Assembly: GCA_943787205.1 (NCBI GenBank)
Contig: CALSLN010000027.1
Location: forward strand, 1 to 41,034
Origin: an uncultured Rhodospirillaceae bacterium
GTDB lineage: Bacteria; Pseudomonadota; Alphaproteobacteria; Rhodospirillales; Rhodospirillaceae
Direction: 5' to 3'
Length of the DNA: 41,034 nt
Shown piece by piece: positions 1-7,721 of this stretch; the first letter of the stretch is position 1; each line of letters begins with the position of its first letter. The notes below the pieces were generated by a model. It had not been told where the DNA came from. It did no database searches and saw only the letters and a program-made list of their open reading frames with translations. A program made the translations under genes and the position numbers.

Positions 1-1
1 G

Positions 2-538
2 GGTGCACAAGCTGCTTCGCCGGCAACCGCAGCCTCAAAGGCCGATGTCATCGTTATCGCCGTCCCATGGGCAGGCGCAGAAGAAGCGGTATCTAGCTTA
101 GGCGATCTCAGCGGAAAACTAGTCATCGATGTAACCAACGCCCTTTCTTTCGCGCCAAGTAGCGGCTTGATGGAAATGGCCAGCGATACGTCAGCAGGAG
201 AAGAAATCCAAGGATGGCTGCCAGGAAGTAAGGTTGTTAAAGCGTTCAATACTGTTGGTTTTCACGTTATCGCCAGTCCTGACGCTTCTGGTGGAACAGT
301 CTCTGTTCCTCTTGTAGGTGACGACGCTGAGGCCAAAATTCTGGTGGCAGAAATGGTGCAGAGTATGGGATTTGAGACAATCGACGTAGGGCCGCTTAAA
401 CACGCTCGTGCCCTAGAAATGATGTCTATGCTTTACATCGTTCCCTATCTACAAGACAGGAAAGAGGATGCTTTTGAATATTATCTCCGTAAGGGCGCTG
501 CACCGAAAGAGAGTAAAGGTGTGCGCGCCGCCGGTTAA
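2..538 (+). CDS. NAD(P)-binding F420:NADP-reductase-like protein (5' end outside window)
   Basis: The open frame runs from base 2 to the stop at 536-538; the ATG at 167 is internal, because in-frame codons upstream encode conserved family sequence (a DVIVIAVPW strand and an LVIDVTNAL strand). The remaining C-terminal 178 residues contain KVVKAFNT and the C-terminal PxxGxDAEA / ESMGFET-type region typical of COG2085 (NADPH-dependent F420 reductase-like, dinucleotide-binding). The nucleotide-binding GxGxxG and any signal peptide lie outside the window. It closely resembles the product at 4023-4784, sharing an AFEYY-RKG C-terminus. Its stop is 22 bases before the next paralog, so they are probably co-transcribed. 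True F420 use cannot be inferred; the family also includes NADP enzymes of unknown substrate. Confidence 0.85.
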   Translation, partial: GAQAASPATAASKADVIVIAVPWAGAEEAVSSLGDLSGKLVIDVTNALSFAPSSGLMEMASDTSAGEEIQGWLPGSKVVKAFNTVGFHVIASPDASGGTVSVPLVGDDAEAKILVAEMVQSMGFETIDVGPLKHARALEMMSMLYIVPYLQDRKEDAFEYYLRKGAAPKESKGVRAAG

Positions 539-559
539 CAAGCTTTATAGGACACCCAC

Positions 560-1252
560 ATGAGAGCACCCAATTTCGTTACTACAATTCTTTGCCTAGG
601 CCTATCTTGGACGGCGGCAGCAGACACTATCGCTGTAATCGGCACCGGTGGAGTTGGCAGTGCTCTTGGCCCTCACTTCGCCGCCGCAGGGCATACAGTA
701 ATATATGGATCGCGTACGCCGGATGATTTAGACGTTCAGACTTTGGTCACCCTAACCGGCAATGGCGCATCAGCAACTAGCCAGTCTGCTGCCGCCGCGG
801 ATGCCGATATCGTCTTGCTCGCGATCCCCTGGGCACCTGCGCAGACAATAGTTAAGGGCTTAGGAAATCTGGACGACAAGATCATAATAGATCCGATAAA
901 CGCACTCGCTTTTGGGGCAGATAAGTCTATAGCGCTGGCTGCCACGCCTTCTGCCGCTGAAATGATACAAGATTGGGCGCCCCGCGCCCATGTGGTGAAA
1001 GCGTTTAATACTCTCACACGCGCCTACATGGTCGACGCCGCATCCGCTGGTGGATCGATTACAATTCCTCTTGCCGGAAATAGCGCCATCGCAAAAGACC
1101 GTGTTGCGACCCTGGTGTCGTCTATTGGTCTCGAGCCCCTGGATGTTGGAATGCTGAGTAACGCTCGTGCCGTCGAAGCAATGGGACAACTGTACGTTGC
1201 TCAGGGTTACCAAGGTCGACAGAGATTCGAGTTTCATCTTCGCTCACGTTGA
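560..1252 (+). CDS. exported NAD(P)-binding F420:NADP-reductase-like protein
   Basis: A 230-residue protein. Residues 1-21 are a Sec signal peptide (short positive start, hydrophobic core, small residues before a likely TAAA/D cleavage). The mature protein begins directly with the Rossmann fold: GTGGVG at 28-33 and YGSR at 49-52, where the Ser-Arg pair after the second strand suggests NADP preference. VVKAFNT in the second half is the COG2085 signature. There is no extra domain after the reductase fold. It follows the previous paralog by 21 bases and is followed by a strong hairpin terminator, so the two form the end of one transcript. The C-terminus is more diverged than in the other two copies (lacks the AFEYY-RKG ending). 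Substrate unknown; export of a nucleotide-dependent enzyme is the unusual feature. Confidence 0.88.
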   Translation: MRAPNFVTTILCLGLSWTAAADTIAVIGTGGVGSALGPHFAAAGHTVIYGSRTPDDLDVQTLVTLTGNGASATSQSAAAADADIVLLAIPWAPAQTIVKGLGNLDDKIIIDPINALAFGADKSIALAATPSAAEMIQDWAPRAHVVKAFNTLTRAYMVDAASAGGSITIPLAGNSAIAKDRVATLVSSIGLEPLDVGMLSNARAVEAMGQLYVAQGYQGRQRFEFHLRSR

Positions 1253-1304
1253 CCGCAGATTGGTTCAATGATTTGACATAGGTCACGGACATCTCTGTGC
1301 AATC

Positions 1305-1339
1305 CCCCTCAAACTCCTAATCCTGTTTGAGGGGTTTTT
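1305..1339 (+). terminator. Rho-independent terminator after the first two reductase-like genes
   Basis: Perfect 10-bp stem CCCCTCAAAC (1305-1314) / GTTTGAGGGG (1325-1334) with a 10-base loop, followed by TTTTT at 1335-1339. It separates the reductase-like pair from the methyltransferase MT1. Confidence 0.92.
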
Positions 1340-1382
1340 GTACCGCCTGCCCCTCTTTGGATAGACCAATGAGAGAGGCCAT

Positions 1383-2477
1383 ATGCTCAGAAACGACGTC
1401 ATCGACCGCGGCACACGCGGCCAGACACCGGCGCTAAACACGCGCGCAGACGAAGCGTTCCTTGATTACATCTCGGACATGCGAAACACCCTCATGCACG
1501 GCACACACAAGCGTGTCGAGGAGCAGAGCGCCGCCGCTTTGGAGAAAGCTGGGCTAACAGAAAACCTTTGGCCAGACCGGGTTTATGATATGCGCACGAC
1601 GATGACAGACGTGCCAGAGGTTGCAAGCTGGCTACGTGCCAAGCGTAGCCTTCAAGAAGCGTATTGGCAAACCATCGTAGACTCCTATAGCTCTCGCCAA
1701 GACGAATTCCTGCACATGCTCGAGGTGTCTGACAGTGAAGGCCCCGGTTCTGTCCACTGGGATCCAGATTTTAAGTACCCAGACTACGCAACAGTCGACA
1801 TTCATATCCAACCCGGCGGCTACGTGGCAGATCCTTTGTGCGGACTCCACTATGACTACGGCACCAAAGTTTTCTTTGGTGGAATGAATGACGGTGATGC
1901 ACTACACGCCAAAATGTGTGGCAAAACTGCAATCCCAAAAGATGGGCAAGTGAACCGAGCCATGGACATCGGCTGCGCTATTGGCCAATTCTCATGCGCT
2001 CTCAAACGTCGGTTTCCAGATGCAGAAGTATGGGGAATGGATATCGGCGCGCCGATGGTACGCTATGCGCACAGCCGTGCCGCCAAGCAAGGACTAGATG
2101 TCAACTTCGCGCAAATGGCGTCCGAAAAACTTAATTCTCCAGACAATCACTTCGATCTAGTGACAGCCCATCTGTTATTCCACGAACTTCCCGAACCCAT
2201 TATCAAACAGACAATAGCTGAGGTTTATCGCGTACTTCGGCCCGGTGGAACCTTCGTGCTTTGGGATTTCCCAAGCGATGCTGCCGCGGACGGACGGTTT
2301 TCAGGCTTCATGCGATACATGGATGCTGCAGATAATGGCGAACCTTACTCTTGTGAATTCGTCTCTTGTGATGTGGAAACCTTAATCCCGCAAGCAGGTT
2401 TTATATTGCGATACGACGACCTAGATGACATCGCTCGGCATGGACGCATTGGCGATAAACCGGAGCAAAGGACATGA
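1383..2477 (+). CDS. class I SAM-dependent methyltransferase, paralog MT1 (no export signal)
   Basis: A 364-residue protein. Residues 1-135 are a helix-rich N-terminal region with RGTRG at 9-13. Residues 140-150 hold the family motif IHIQPGGYVAD. A class I methyltransferase fold follows: motif I DIGCAIGQ at 195-202, the acidic residue ending strand 2 at D220, the NHFDLV motif at 255-260 and LRPGG at 285-289. Transferase activity is inferred from fold motifs; the substrate is unknown. There is no signal peptide, unlike paralogs MT3 and MT4. Its stop overlaps the start of the small companion gene by ATGA (2474-2477), suggesting translational coupling. The ATG at 1383 agrees with the start context of the paralogs: residues 7-30 align with the region right after the Tat leader of MT4. 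Confidence 0.85.
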   Translation: MLRNDVIDRGTRGQTPALNTRADEAFLDYISDMRNTLMHGTHKRVEEQSAAALEKAGLTENLWPDRVYDMRTTMTDVPEVASWLRAKRSLQEAYWQTIVDSYSSRQDEFLHMLEVSDSEGPGSVHWDPDFKYPDYATVDIHIQPGGYVADPLCGLHYDYGTKVFFGGMNDGDALHAKMCGKTAIPKDGQVNRAMDIGCAIGQFSCALKRRFPDAEVWGMDIGAPMVRYAHSRAAKQGLDVNFAQMASEKLNSPDNHFDLVTAHLLFHELPEPIIKQTIAEVYRVLRPGGTFVLWDFPSDAAADGRFSGFMRYMDAADNGEPYSCEFVSCDVETLIPQAGFILRYDDLDDIARHGRIGDKPEQRT

Positions 2478-2830
2478 CAATGCTAGACCAGACGCCACTT
2501 GACTACGTTAAAGACCTCCCCGGCTTTGAGCGCGGCCACCCCCACTATTTCAAGGATCCAATGATTGATCATCTTTTAGAAATTGTCATGATGATTGGTG
2601 GCGAGCTCTGGGTTGAGCGGGACCGTAGACTGATTATGGAACACCTCCTTGAATCAAAAGGCAGCGTGACCCAAACCATGGTTGAGCAATTTGAGCCGGA
2701 CGATGAAATGGCTGAAAAGCTCTCTACGGCTAGAGATCACTTTACAAAGAGAGTTTTCGGCTGCTTGTACGACACTGACGAACACACAGACGTGGGAGAT
2801 TTCTTCAACGTGATCGGTAAAGAGGGATAG
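2474..2830 (+). CDS. small methyltransferase-companion protein P1
   Basis: A 118-residue, acidic, helix-rich protein with no signal peptide or membrane segment. I do not recognise a named family. It is clearly homologous to the product at 23131-23481: shared features in order are a DP/NP-x-hydrophobic-D turn, I-x-x-GxE-hydrophobic-W-x-x-R-x-R, E-x-LL-x-x-KG, T-x-x-M-hydrophobic-E, and RD-x-F near the C-terminus. Both copies sit next to methyltransferases of the same family, so a role as subunit, adaptor or chaperone of those enzymes is the simplest inference. The start ATG overlaps the MT1 stop codon. A second in-frame ATG two codons downstream is possible. Confidence 0.82.
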   Translation: MTMLDQTPLDYVKDLPGFERGHPHYFKDPMIDHLLEIVMMIGGELWVERDRRLIMEHLLESKGSVTQTMVEQFEPDDEMAEKLSTARDHFTKRVFGCLYDTDEHTDVGDFFNVIGKEG

Positions 2831-2853
2831 TTGCCTACATGGATGGCATCTGC

Positions 2854-2882
2854 TTGCTGTCCGGGCTAGAGCGGTCTAAATT
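2854..2882 (+). promoter_or_regulatory. possible sigma70-type promoter upstream of MT2
   Basis: TTGCTG (2854-2859) and TAAATT (2877-2882) are separated by 17 bases in the 86-base gap before MT2. The match to consensus is moderate and is not supported by anything else, so this is tentative. Confidence 0.25.
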
Positions 2883-2916
2883 CTCGCTATAGGTTTTTAC
2901 CGCAGCGAGGCGTGAC

Positions 2917-4003
2917 ATGACCCAATCCAACTATTTTGTCGACCGCGGCATGAATGGCAATACCCCTGCCCTGCCATCGCGAGCCGACGAGAGCTTTGTC
3001 GACTACGTGTGCGAAGCCCGCAACACGCTCCTGCATGCGCGCTGGAAGCAAATGGGTGACCACGGCAATGAGACGCTAAAGAAACACGATATAAAAATTG
3101 AGCACAGCGCCGATTGTGTCGAGCAGGTCCGAGATGTAATCGCGGGAGACATGGAACTGGCCAGCTTCATGCGTATCAAGCGCAGCTATCAAGAAATATA
3201 CAAAGACCGCATTATTGGATCCATAAATACACAACGCGATGACTGGCTACGCAAACTGGACGAGGCAGAGACCACGGGTCCGGGATCACTCACCTACGAC
3301 CCCGATTTTCCCATGCCAGACTATGCAAAAGTCCAAATTCATATTCAGCCTCGGGGTTACGTCGGCGACGATCTAGCAGGCCTTTATTACGACTGTGGCA
3401 CTCAAATTTTCTTTGGTGGAAATAATGCCGGTGATGCTTGGCATCGCGAATTAGCCGAACGTACGGCGTTACCTGAAGATGGCAAAGTCGACCGTATATT
3501 GGAGATCGGATGCTCCGTTGGTCAACTGGCCTGTGAGTTAAAAAAACGCAACACTGATGCTGAAGTATGGGCCACTGATATTTCGGCACCAATGGTTCGC
3601 TATGGTCACTGGCGCGCAATTCAGCAAGATCTGGACGTTAATTTTGCGCAGATGGCATCTGAGGCATTGGAATTTCCGGATAATCACTTTGATCTTGTGA
3701 CTGCTCATATTCTCTTCCATGAAATCCCCCGGCCTGTGATTGAGAAAACGCTTGCTGAAGCGCTTCGGGTCCTCCGCCCAGGTGGCACGTTCGTGCTATG
3801 GGATTTCTCCAGCGCGTCGGACGAAAAACCGGGTTACGGTGGATTCTTAGGCCTCATGGACTCAGCCGATAACGGTGAACCTTATGCACCGGGATTTGTA
3901 ACCATGGAGGTTGAAAAAAACCATCGAGGATACGGGCTTTGTTATTCGGTCTATTGGTAACCCGGCACAGATGCACGACCGAGTCTGTGACAAGCCCACA
4001 TAA
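2917..4003 (+). CDS. class I SAM-dependent methyltransferase, paralog MT2, with a +1 frameshift near the 3' end
   Basis: As read, the frame stops at 3958-3960 (347 residues). The last 13 residues do not resemble the paralogs. The break falls at an A7 run (3914-3920). Deleting one A continues the protein as KTIEDTGFVIRS and ends at the TAA at 4001-4003, giving 361 residues; this tail aligns with the MT1 C-terminus (both have aromatic-V/I-L-R and a late DKP). Upstream, everything matches the family: RADESFVDY near residue 22, IHIQPRGYVGD at 141-151, EIGCSVGQ at 196-203, D221 at the end of strand 2. No signal peptide. Either a sequencing or assembly indel or a real recent frameshift; the catalytic fold is intact in both cases. 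Confidence 0.82.
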
Positions 4004-4022
4004 CCCTAACTAGGAATATTCC

Positions 4023-4784
4023 ATGACAATGCGTCGTGCACTTACCGCCATAGCGGCATCTCTTCTTCTACTTGCGAGCATACCTGTATCGGCAGAAGTC
4101 GTGGCCGTTATCGGAACTGGTCGAATGGGAGGCGCGATTGGGCCCCGCTTTGCGGAAACAGGGCATACGGTTATTTATGGCTCACGCAATCCAACCTCAG
4201 AGAAAGTTCAAGCCCTTGTCGCACAAACAGGCAACGGTGCACGTGCAGACACATCGGCGAATGCTATTGCGAATGCCGACGTTATCGTGCTGGCTTTGCT
4301 TTGGTCAGCGACGGAAGAGTTGATTAGGGCGAACGTCGAAAATCTCGACGGCAAGATTATCTTCGACATCACCAACGCGACTCTTAAAGCGCTACAACCA
4401 AATCGAGAGGGCGCAGTAGAAAGCTCAGCAGGTGCCCTAATCCAGGGATGGGCACCCAACGCGAAGGTCGTGAAGGCCTTTAATACTGTTGGGTATCATA
4501 TCGTCGCTGACCCCGAGCATGCAGGCGGGCCGGTTACAGTTCCTCTCGTCGGAAATGATCAAGACGCAGTGGAGCAAGTATCGGCAATGGTCCAAGCCAT
4601 GGGCTTTGAAACCATGATCCTTGGCGGTATCGAACAAGCCCATGTCCTCGAAGGTATGGCGTCACTTTACTTTGTACCCTATGGCGCAGGACGTTTCGAC
4701 GAAGCCTTTGAATACTACTTCCGCAAAGGCACCGCCCCGGCCGGTATAGGATCTGCCCAGGTCCGCGGTGCTGACAGCAAATAA
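4023..4784 (+). CDS. exported NAD(P)-binding F420:NADP-reductase-like protein
   Basis: A 253-residue protein with a clear Sec signal peptide (MTMRR, hydrophobic core, cleavage expected after VSA24). The mature chain starts at the Rossmann fold: GTGRMG at 31-36 and YGSR at 52-55, the latter suggesting NADP. KVVKAFNT lies at 148-155 and the C-terminal half carries the conserved VTVPLVGND and QAMGFET segments. It is the closest relative of the truncated gene at the window start. It lies 19 bases after the repaired stop of MT2, so it is probably transcribed with the methyltransferases. It ends 10 bases from the convergent SDR gene. No F420-synthesis gene is visible, so naming it an F420 enzyme would overreach. 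Confidence 0.88.
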   Translation: MTMRRALTAIAASLLLLASIPVSAEVVAVIGTGRMGGAIGPRFAETGHTVIYGSRNPTSEKVQALVAQTGNGARADTSANAIANADVIVLALLWSATEELIRANVENLDGKIIFDITNATLKALQPNREGAVESSAGALIQGWAPNAKVVKAFNTVGYHIVADPEHAGGPVTVPLVGNDQDAVEQVSAMVQAMGFETMILGGIEQAHVLEGMASLYFVPYGAGRFDEAFEYYFRKGTAPAGIGSAQVRGADSK

Positions 4785-4794
4785 GAGGCGGCGG

Positions 4795-5868
4795 CTAGCT
4801 TTCCTCAACGTCGCTTGCAGATGACCCAATATAGGCCTGCGTGAGGCCTTCTGAGACAGTCCACAGCCGTTCTGCCATGGCAGCGTTTTCCATATTGTGT
4901 CCAGCAACCACGGGATTGCAGTCTTCAAAGTAGAAGCCGCTGGTTTCTGAGAGCACAGGTGCGGTCGCCACATAGGTTTCCGTCGCGGCGCCAGCCTCAA
5001 CAGATTTAAAGAACGGTAAAGCCCAGCTGAATAGACTGGCAAATATCTTGATATGCGTCGGATAGTGGCGACCAAGATTGGTATTGATGACACCCGGATG
5101 AATCACGTTGGCCGTCGCTGTTGAGCCCTCTAGCCGACGAGCCAATTCTAGTGAGAACAGACCGTTGGCTAGCTTGGAATGTCCATAGGCATCGTTGGGG
5201 ACATATTCTGACATCCACGTGCCGTCCAATTTATCAAACTGAATGCCATCATCCGGTGCCCACAAATATCCCTGCGAACCGACGGTCACAAAACGGCCCT
5301 GTGGGGCCGCTTTAACTTGCTCCATGAGCCGGTTAGCAAGAATGAAATGGCCTAAGTGATTAATGACGAAGTGGCGCTCGATCCCATTGACCTGCTGCAG
5401 TTCCGGCAGCGCCATAACACCTGCATTGAGAATCAACATGTCGATTGGCGCACCCGTCGCGCCAATCGCGTCCGCACATGCGGCCATAGTTTCAAACTGC
5501 TCCAGATCGCCAGCGAAGGGTGTTGTAGCTCCATCAACAGAATTACACGCGTCCGTCGCCTTCTCTATGCTCCGCGCAATGCCAAACACATGCGCCCCGC
5601 GAGAGGCCAGCACGCGCATGGTCTCATAGCCGAGACCCGAGTTGCAGCCAGTGATGACCGCGGTTTGGCCTGATAGGTCGAGACCCGCTGTAACTTCCTC
5701 AGCCGTAGACTCTTCCCCAAAACTGCTCATTGGCACGCCGTCTGGCCTAATAATCGGAGCTTCTTCCTCATCCCCACCGCACGCCGACAAGGACGTTGCT
5801 GTGACAATGGCTGTGGTGCCCGTAAACATCTGGCGACGGGAAAGGCCGGGCTGAGAATCTTGGCTCAT
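4795..5868 (-). CDS. Tat-exported lipoprotein short-chain dehydrogenase/reductase
   Basis: A 357-residue protein. The N-terminus has a twin-arginine motif (SRRQMF at 10-15), a hydrophobic stretch, and a lipobox LSAC ending at C30 followed by acidic residues, so it is predicted to be Tat-exported and lipid-anchored. A classical SDR follows: TGCNSGLG at 73-80 (TGxxxGxG), an NAG motif, an active-site Ser in VTVGSQG, and YGHSK as YxxxK. It most resembles the retinol-dehydrogenase/WWOX-like SDR subgroup. The start is supported by AAGGA eight bases upstream of ATG. It lies 44 bases downstream of pntB on the same strand and may be read from the transhydrogenase operon. Substrate unknown; an exported, lipidated SDR is uncommon. 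Confidence 0.88.
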   Translation of the reverse strand: MSQDSQPGLSRRQMFTGTTAIVTATSLSACGGDEEEAPIIRPDGVPMSSFGEESTAEEVTAGLDLSGQTAVITGCNSGLGYETMRVLASRGAHVFGIARSIEKATDACNSVDGATTPFAGDLEQFETMAACADAIGATGAPIDMLILNAGVMALPELQQVNGIERHFVINHLGHFILANRLMEQVKAAPQGRFVTVGSQGYLWAPDDGIQFDKLDGTWMSEYVPNDAYGHSKLANGLFSLELARRLEGSTATANVIHPGVINTNLGRHYPTHIKIFASLFSWALPFFKSVEAGAATETYVATAPVLSETSGFYFEDCNPVVAGHNMENAAMAERLWTVSEGLTQAYIGSSASDVEES

Positions 5869-5912
5869 GATGAATTTCCTTATGGGGTAGAGATACCTCG
5901 TTATACGAGGAT

Positions 5913-7301
5913 CTAAAGCGATTGGACGATCTTTTCCGTCACTTCTTTGGCATCGCCAAACAGCATCATCGTGTTGTCGCGGAAGAACAGTTCATTAGCG
6001 ACGCCAGCATAGCCCGCCGACATAGATCTCTTAACGAATAAAACGGTCTTCGCCTTTTCAACGTCAAGAATTGGCATGCCATAAATTGGGCTCTGCGGGT
6101 CGGTTTTCGCGACTGGATTGGTCACGTCATTGGCCCCAATTACATAGACGACATCTGCTGTGCTGAATTCGTTGTTGATTTCTTCCAGTTCGAAAACTTC
6201 ATCGTAAGGCACGTTGGCTTCCGCCAAGAGCACGTTCATATGACCAGGCATCCGGCCAGCGACGGGATGAATGGCGTATTTGACGTCGACGCCTTCCGCC
6301 TTCAGTTTGTCGGCCATTTCACGCAATGCATGCTGTGCCTGCGCGACCGCCATGCCATAGCCGGGCACGATGATAACTTTCGAGGCATTGCTCATAATAA
6401 ATGCGGCATCTTCGCCAGCGCCTGATTTTACACTACGATCTCCAGTCTCCGCCGCAGGCCCCGCAGCCGCATCCCCACCAAAGCCACCGAGAATGACATT
6501 AACGATAGAGCGGTTCATGCCCTTACACATGATGTAGGACAAGATAGCACCGGACGACCCGACCAAGGCGCCAACGATAATCAACAGCGAATTCCCGAGA
6601 GTGAAACCAATGCCTGCCGCCGCCCAACCAGAATAAGAGTTGAGCATGGACACGACGACCGGCATATCAGCCCCGCCTATGGGCAGAATAAGTAGGAAGC
6701 CAAGCGCAAAGCTCAAAAGAGCAATCAGAACAAAGAGCGACACACTTTCTGTACTGCAAAACCAGATCACCAACACGAGCAACGCGACACCCAGCAGCGC
6801 ATTGAGAGCATGCTGACCTGGGAAAACCAAAGGGTTCCCCGACATAAGGCCCTGTAATTTCGCAAAGGCTATAACGGATCCAGAAAAAGTCACCGCACCA
6901 ATGGCAAGGCCGATAGACATTTCTACTAAGCTGCCGGTTTTGATTTCGCCGACAACGCCGATACCATAGGCTTCCGGCGCCAATAGAGCGGCAAATGAAA
7001 CCAGCACGGCTGCCATGCCCACCAGGCTATGGAAGGCCGCAACCAACTGGGGCAACGCCGTCATTTCGATACGCTTGGCAATAATCGTGCCGGCTGTACC
7101 ACCAACTACCAAGCCGACGACTATCCATACGTAGGCCGTGACTTCTGGCGAAATCAAAGTCGTAAGAATGGCAATCGTCATGCCAACCATGCCGAATTTA
7201 TTTCCTCGGCGGGCCGTCTCTGGAGACGATAATCCACGCAAAGTGAGGATGAAAAAGACGCCCGCTACGAGATAGGCGAGCAGTGTAGCTCCTTGTGCCA
7301 T
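5913..7301 (-). CDS. pntB: proton-translocating NAD(P) transhydrogenase, beta subunit
   Basis: A 462-residue protein, the normal PntB length. The first about 270 residues contain multiple hydrophobic segments (membrane domain II). The C-terminal part is the NADP-binding domain III with the GYGMAVAQAQ dinucleotide loop, the HPVAGRMPGHMNVLL segment and a VIGANDVTNPVA segment, all hallmark PntB sequences. It couples hydride transfer from NADH to NADP+ to proton entry across the inner membrane and supplies NADPH. It is the third gene of pntAA-pntAB-pntB, 9 bases after pntAB. Confidence 0.97.
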   Translation of the reverse strand: MAQGATLLAYLVAGVFFILTLRGLSSPETARRGNKFGMVGMTIAILTTLISPEVTAYVWIVVGLVVGGTAGTIIAKRIEMTALPQLVAAFHSLVGMAAVLVSFAALLAPEAYGIGVVGEIKTGSLVEMSIGLAIGAVTFSGSVIAFAKLQGLMSGNPLVFPGQHALNALLGVALLVLVIWFCSTESVSLFVLIALLSFALGFLLILPIGGADMPVVVSMLNSYSGWAAAGIGFTLGNSLLIIVGALVGSSGAILSYIMCKGMNRSIVNVILGGFGGDAAAGPAAETGDRSVKSGAGEDAAFIMSNASKVIIVPGYGMAVAQAQHALREMADKLKAEGVDVKYAIHPVAGRMPGHMNVLLAEANVPYDEVFELEEINNEFSTADVVYVIGANDVTNPVAKTDPQSPIYGMPILDVEKAKTVLFVKRSMSAGYAGVANELFFRDNTMMLFGDAKEVTEKIVQSL

Positions 7302-7310
7302 AACGGTTCC

Positions 7311-7721
7311 CTATTTCGCCTTTTTCTTGAACATTGCCAGCATGCGCTGGGTGACAATAAAGCCACCGAATATGTTTACCGATGCCAAAATAACGGCAAA
7401 GAAGCCGAGTACTTTGGATGTGGTAAACGCTTCAGGGCCCGTCGCAATAAGTGCGCCAACAATAATCACCGAAGACACGGCATTTGTTACGGCCATCAGG
7501 GGTGAATGCAACGCAGGCGTCACGCTCCACACCACGTAAAAACCAACGAAGACGGCCAACACAAAAATCGTCACGAGATACCAAAACTCGTTGCCGCCAC
7601 CAGCGCCTTGCGCTTGCATCGCCAACTGGCCAGCCTGGACCGCCAACATTTCCGCATTTTGAGCCAAGGATTCGGCTTGGTCGGCTAGACCTTGAGCCGC
7701 CTCAGGAACCTGCGCATTCAT
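7311..7721 (-). CDS. pntAB: NAD(P) transhydrogenase, alpha subunit part 2 (membrane portion)
   Basis: A 136-residue protein corresponding to the membrane part of PntA when that subunit is split into two polypeptides, as in Rhodospirillum rubrum and many other alphaproteobacteria. After an Ala/Gln-rich leader (about 40 residues) there are three to four membrane helices, including a segment with TPALHSPLMAVTNAVSS that is conserved in this domain. Its ATG overlaps the stop of pntAA by four bases (7718-7721), indicating translational coupling. Confidence 0.95.
   Translation of the reverse strand: MNAQVPEAAQGLADQAESLAQNAEMLAVQAGQLAMQAQGAGGGNEFWYLVTIFVLAVFVGFYVVWSVTPALHSPLMAVTNAVSSVIIVGALIATGPEAFTTSKVLGFFAVILASVNIFGGFIVTQRMLAMFKKKAK

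Noticed and set aside
3914..3922. A AAA AAC slippery heptamer in MT2, suggesting programmed -1 frameshifting
   Set aside because: The -1 frame after the run does not resemble the family; the homologous C-terminus needs a +1 shift (one A fewer), so the motif does not explain the break.
2..4784. Evidence for F420-dependent metabolism
   Set aside because: The reductase-like proteins belong to a broad dinucleotide-binding family, and no F420 synthesis gene or F420-dependent partner is seen in the window.
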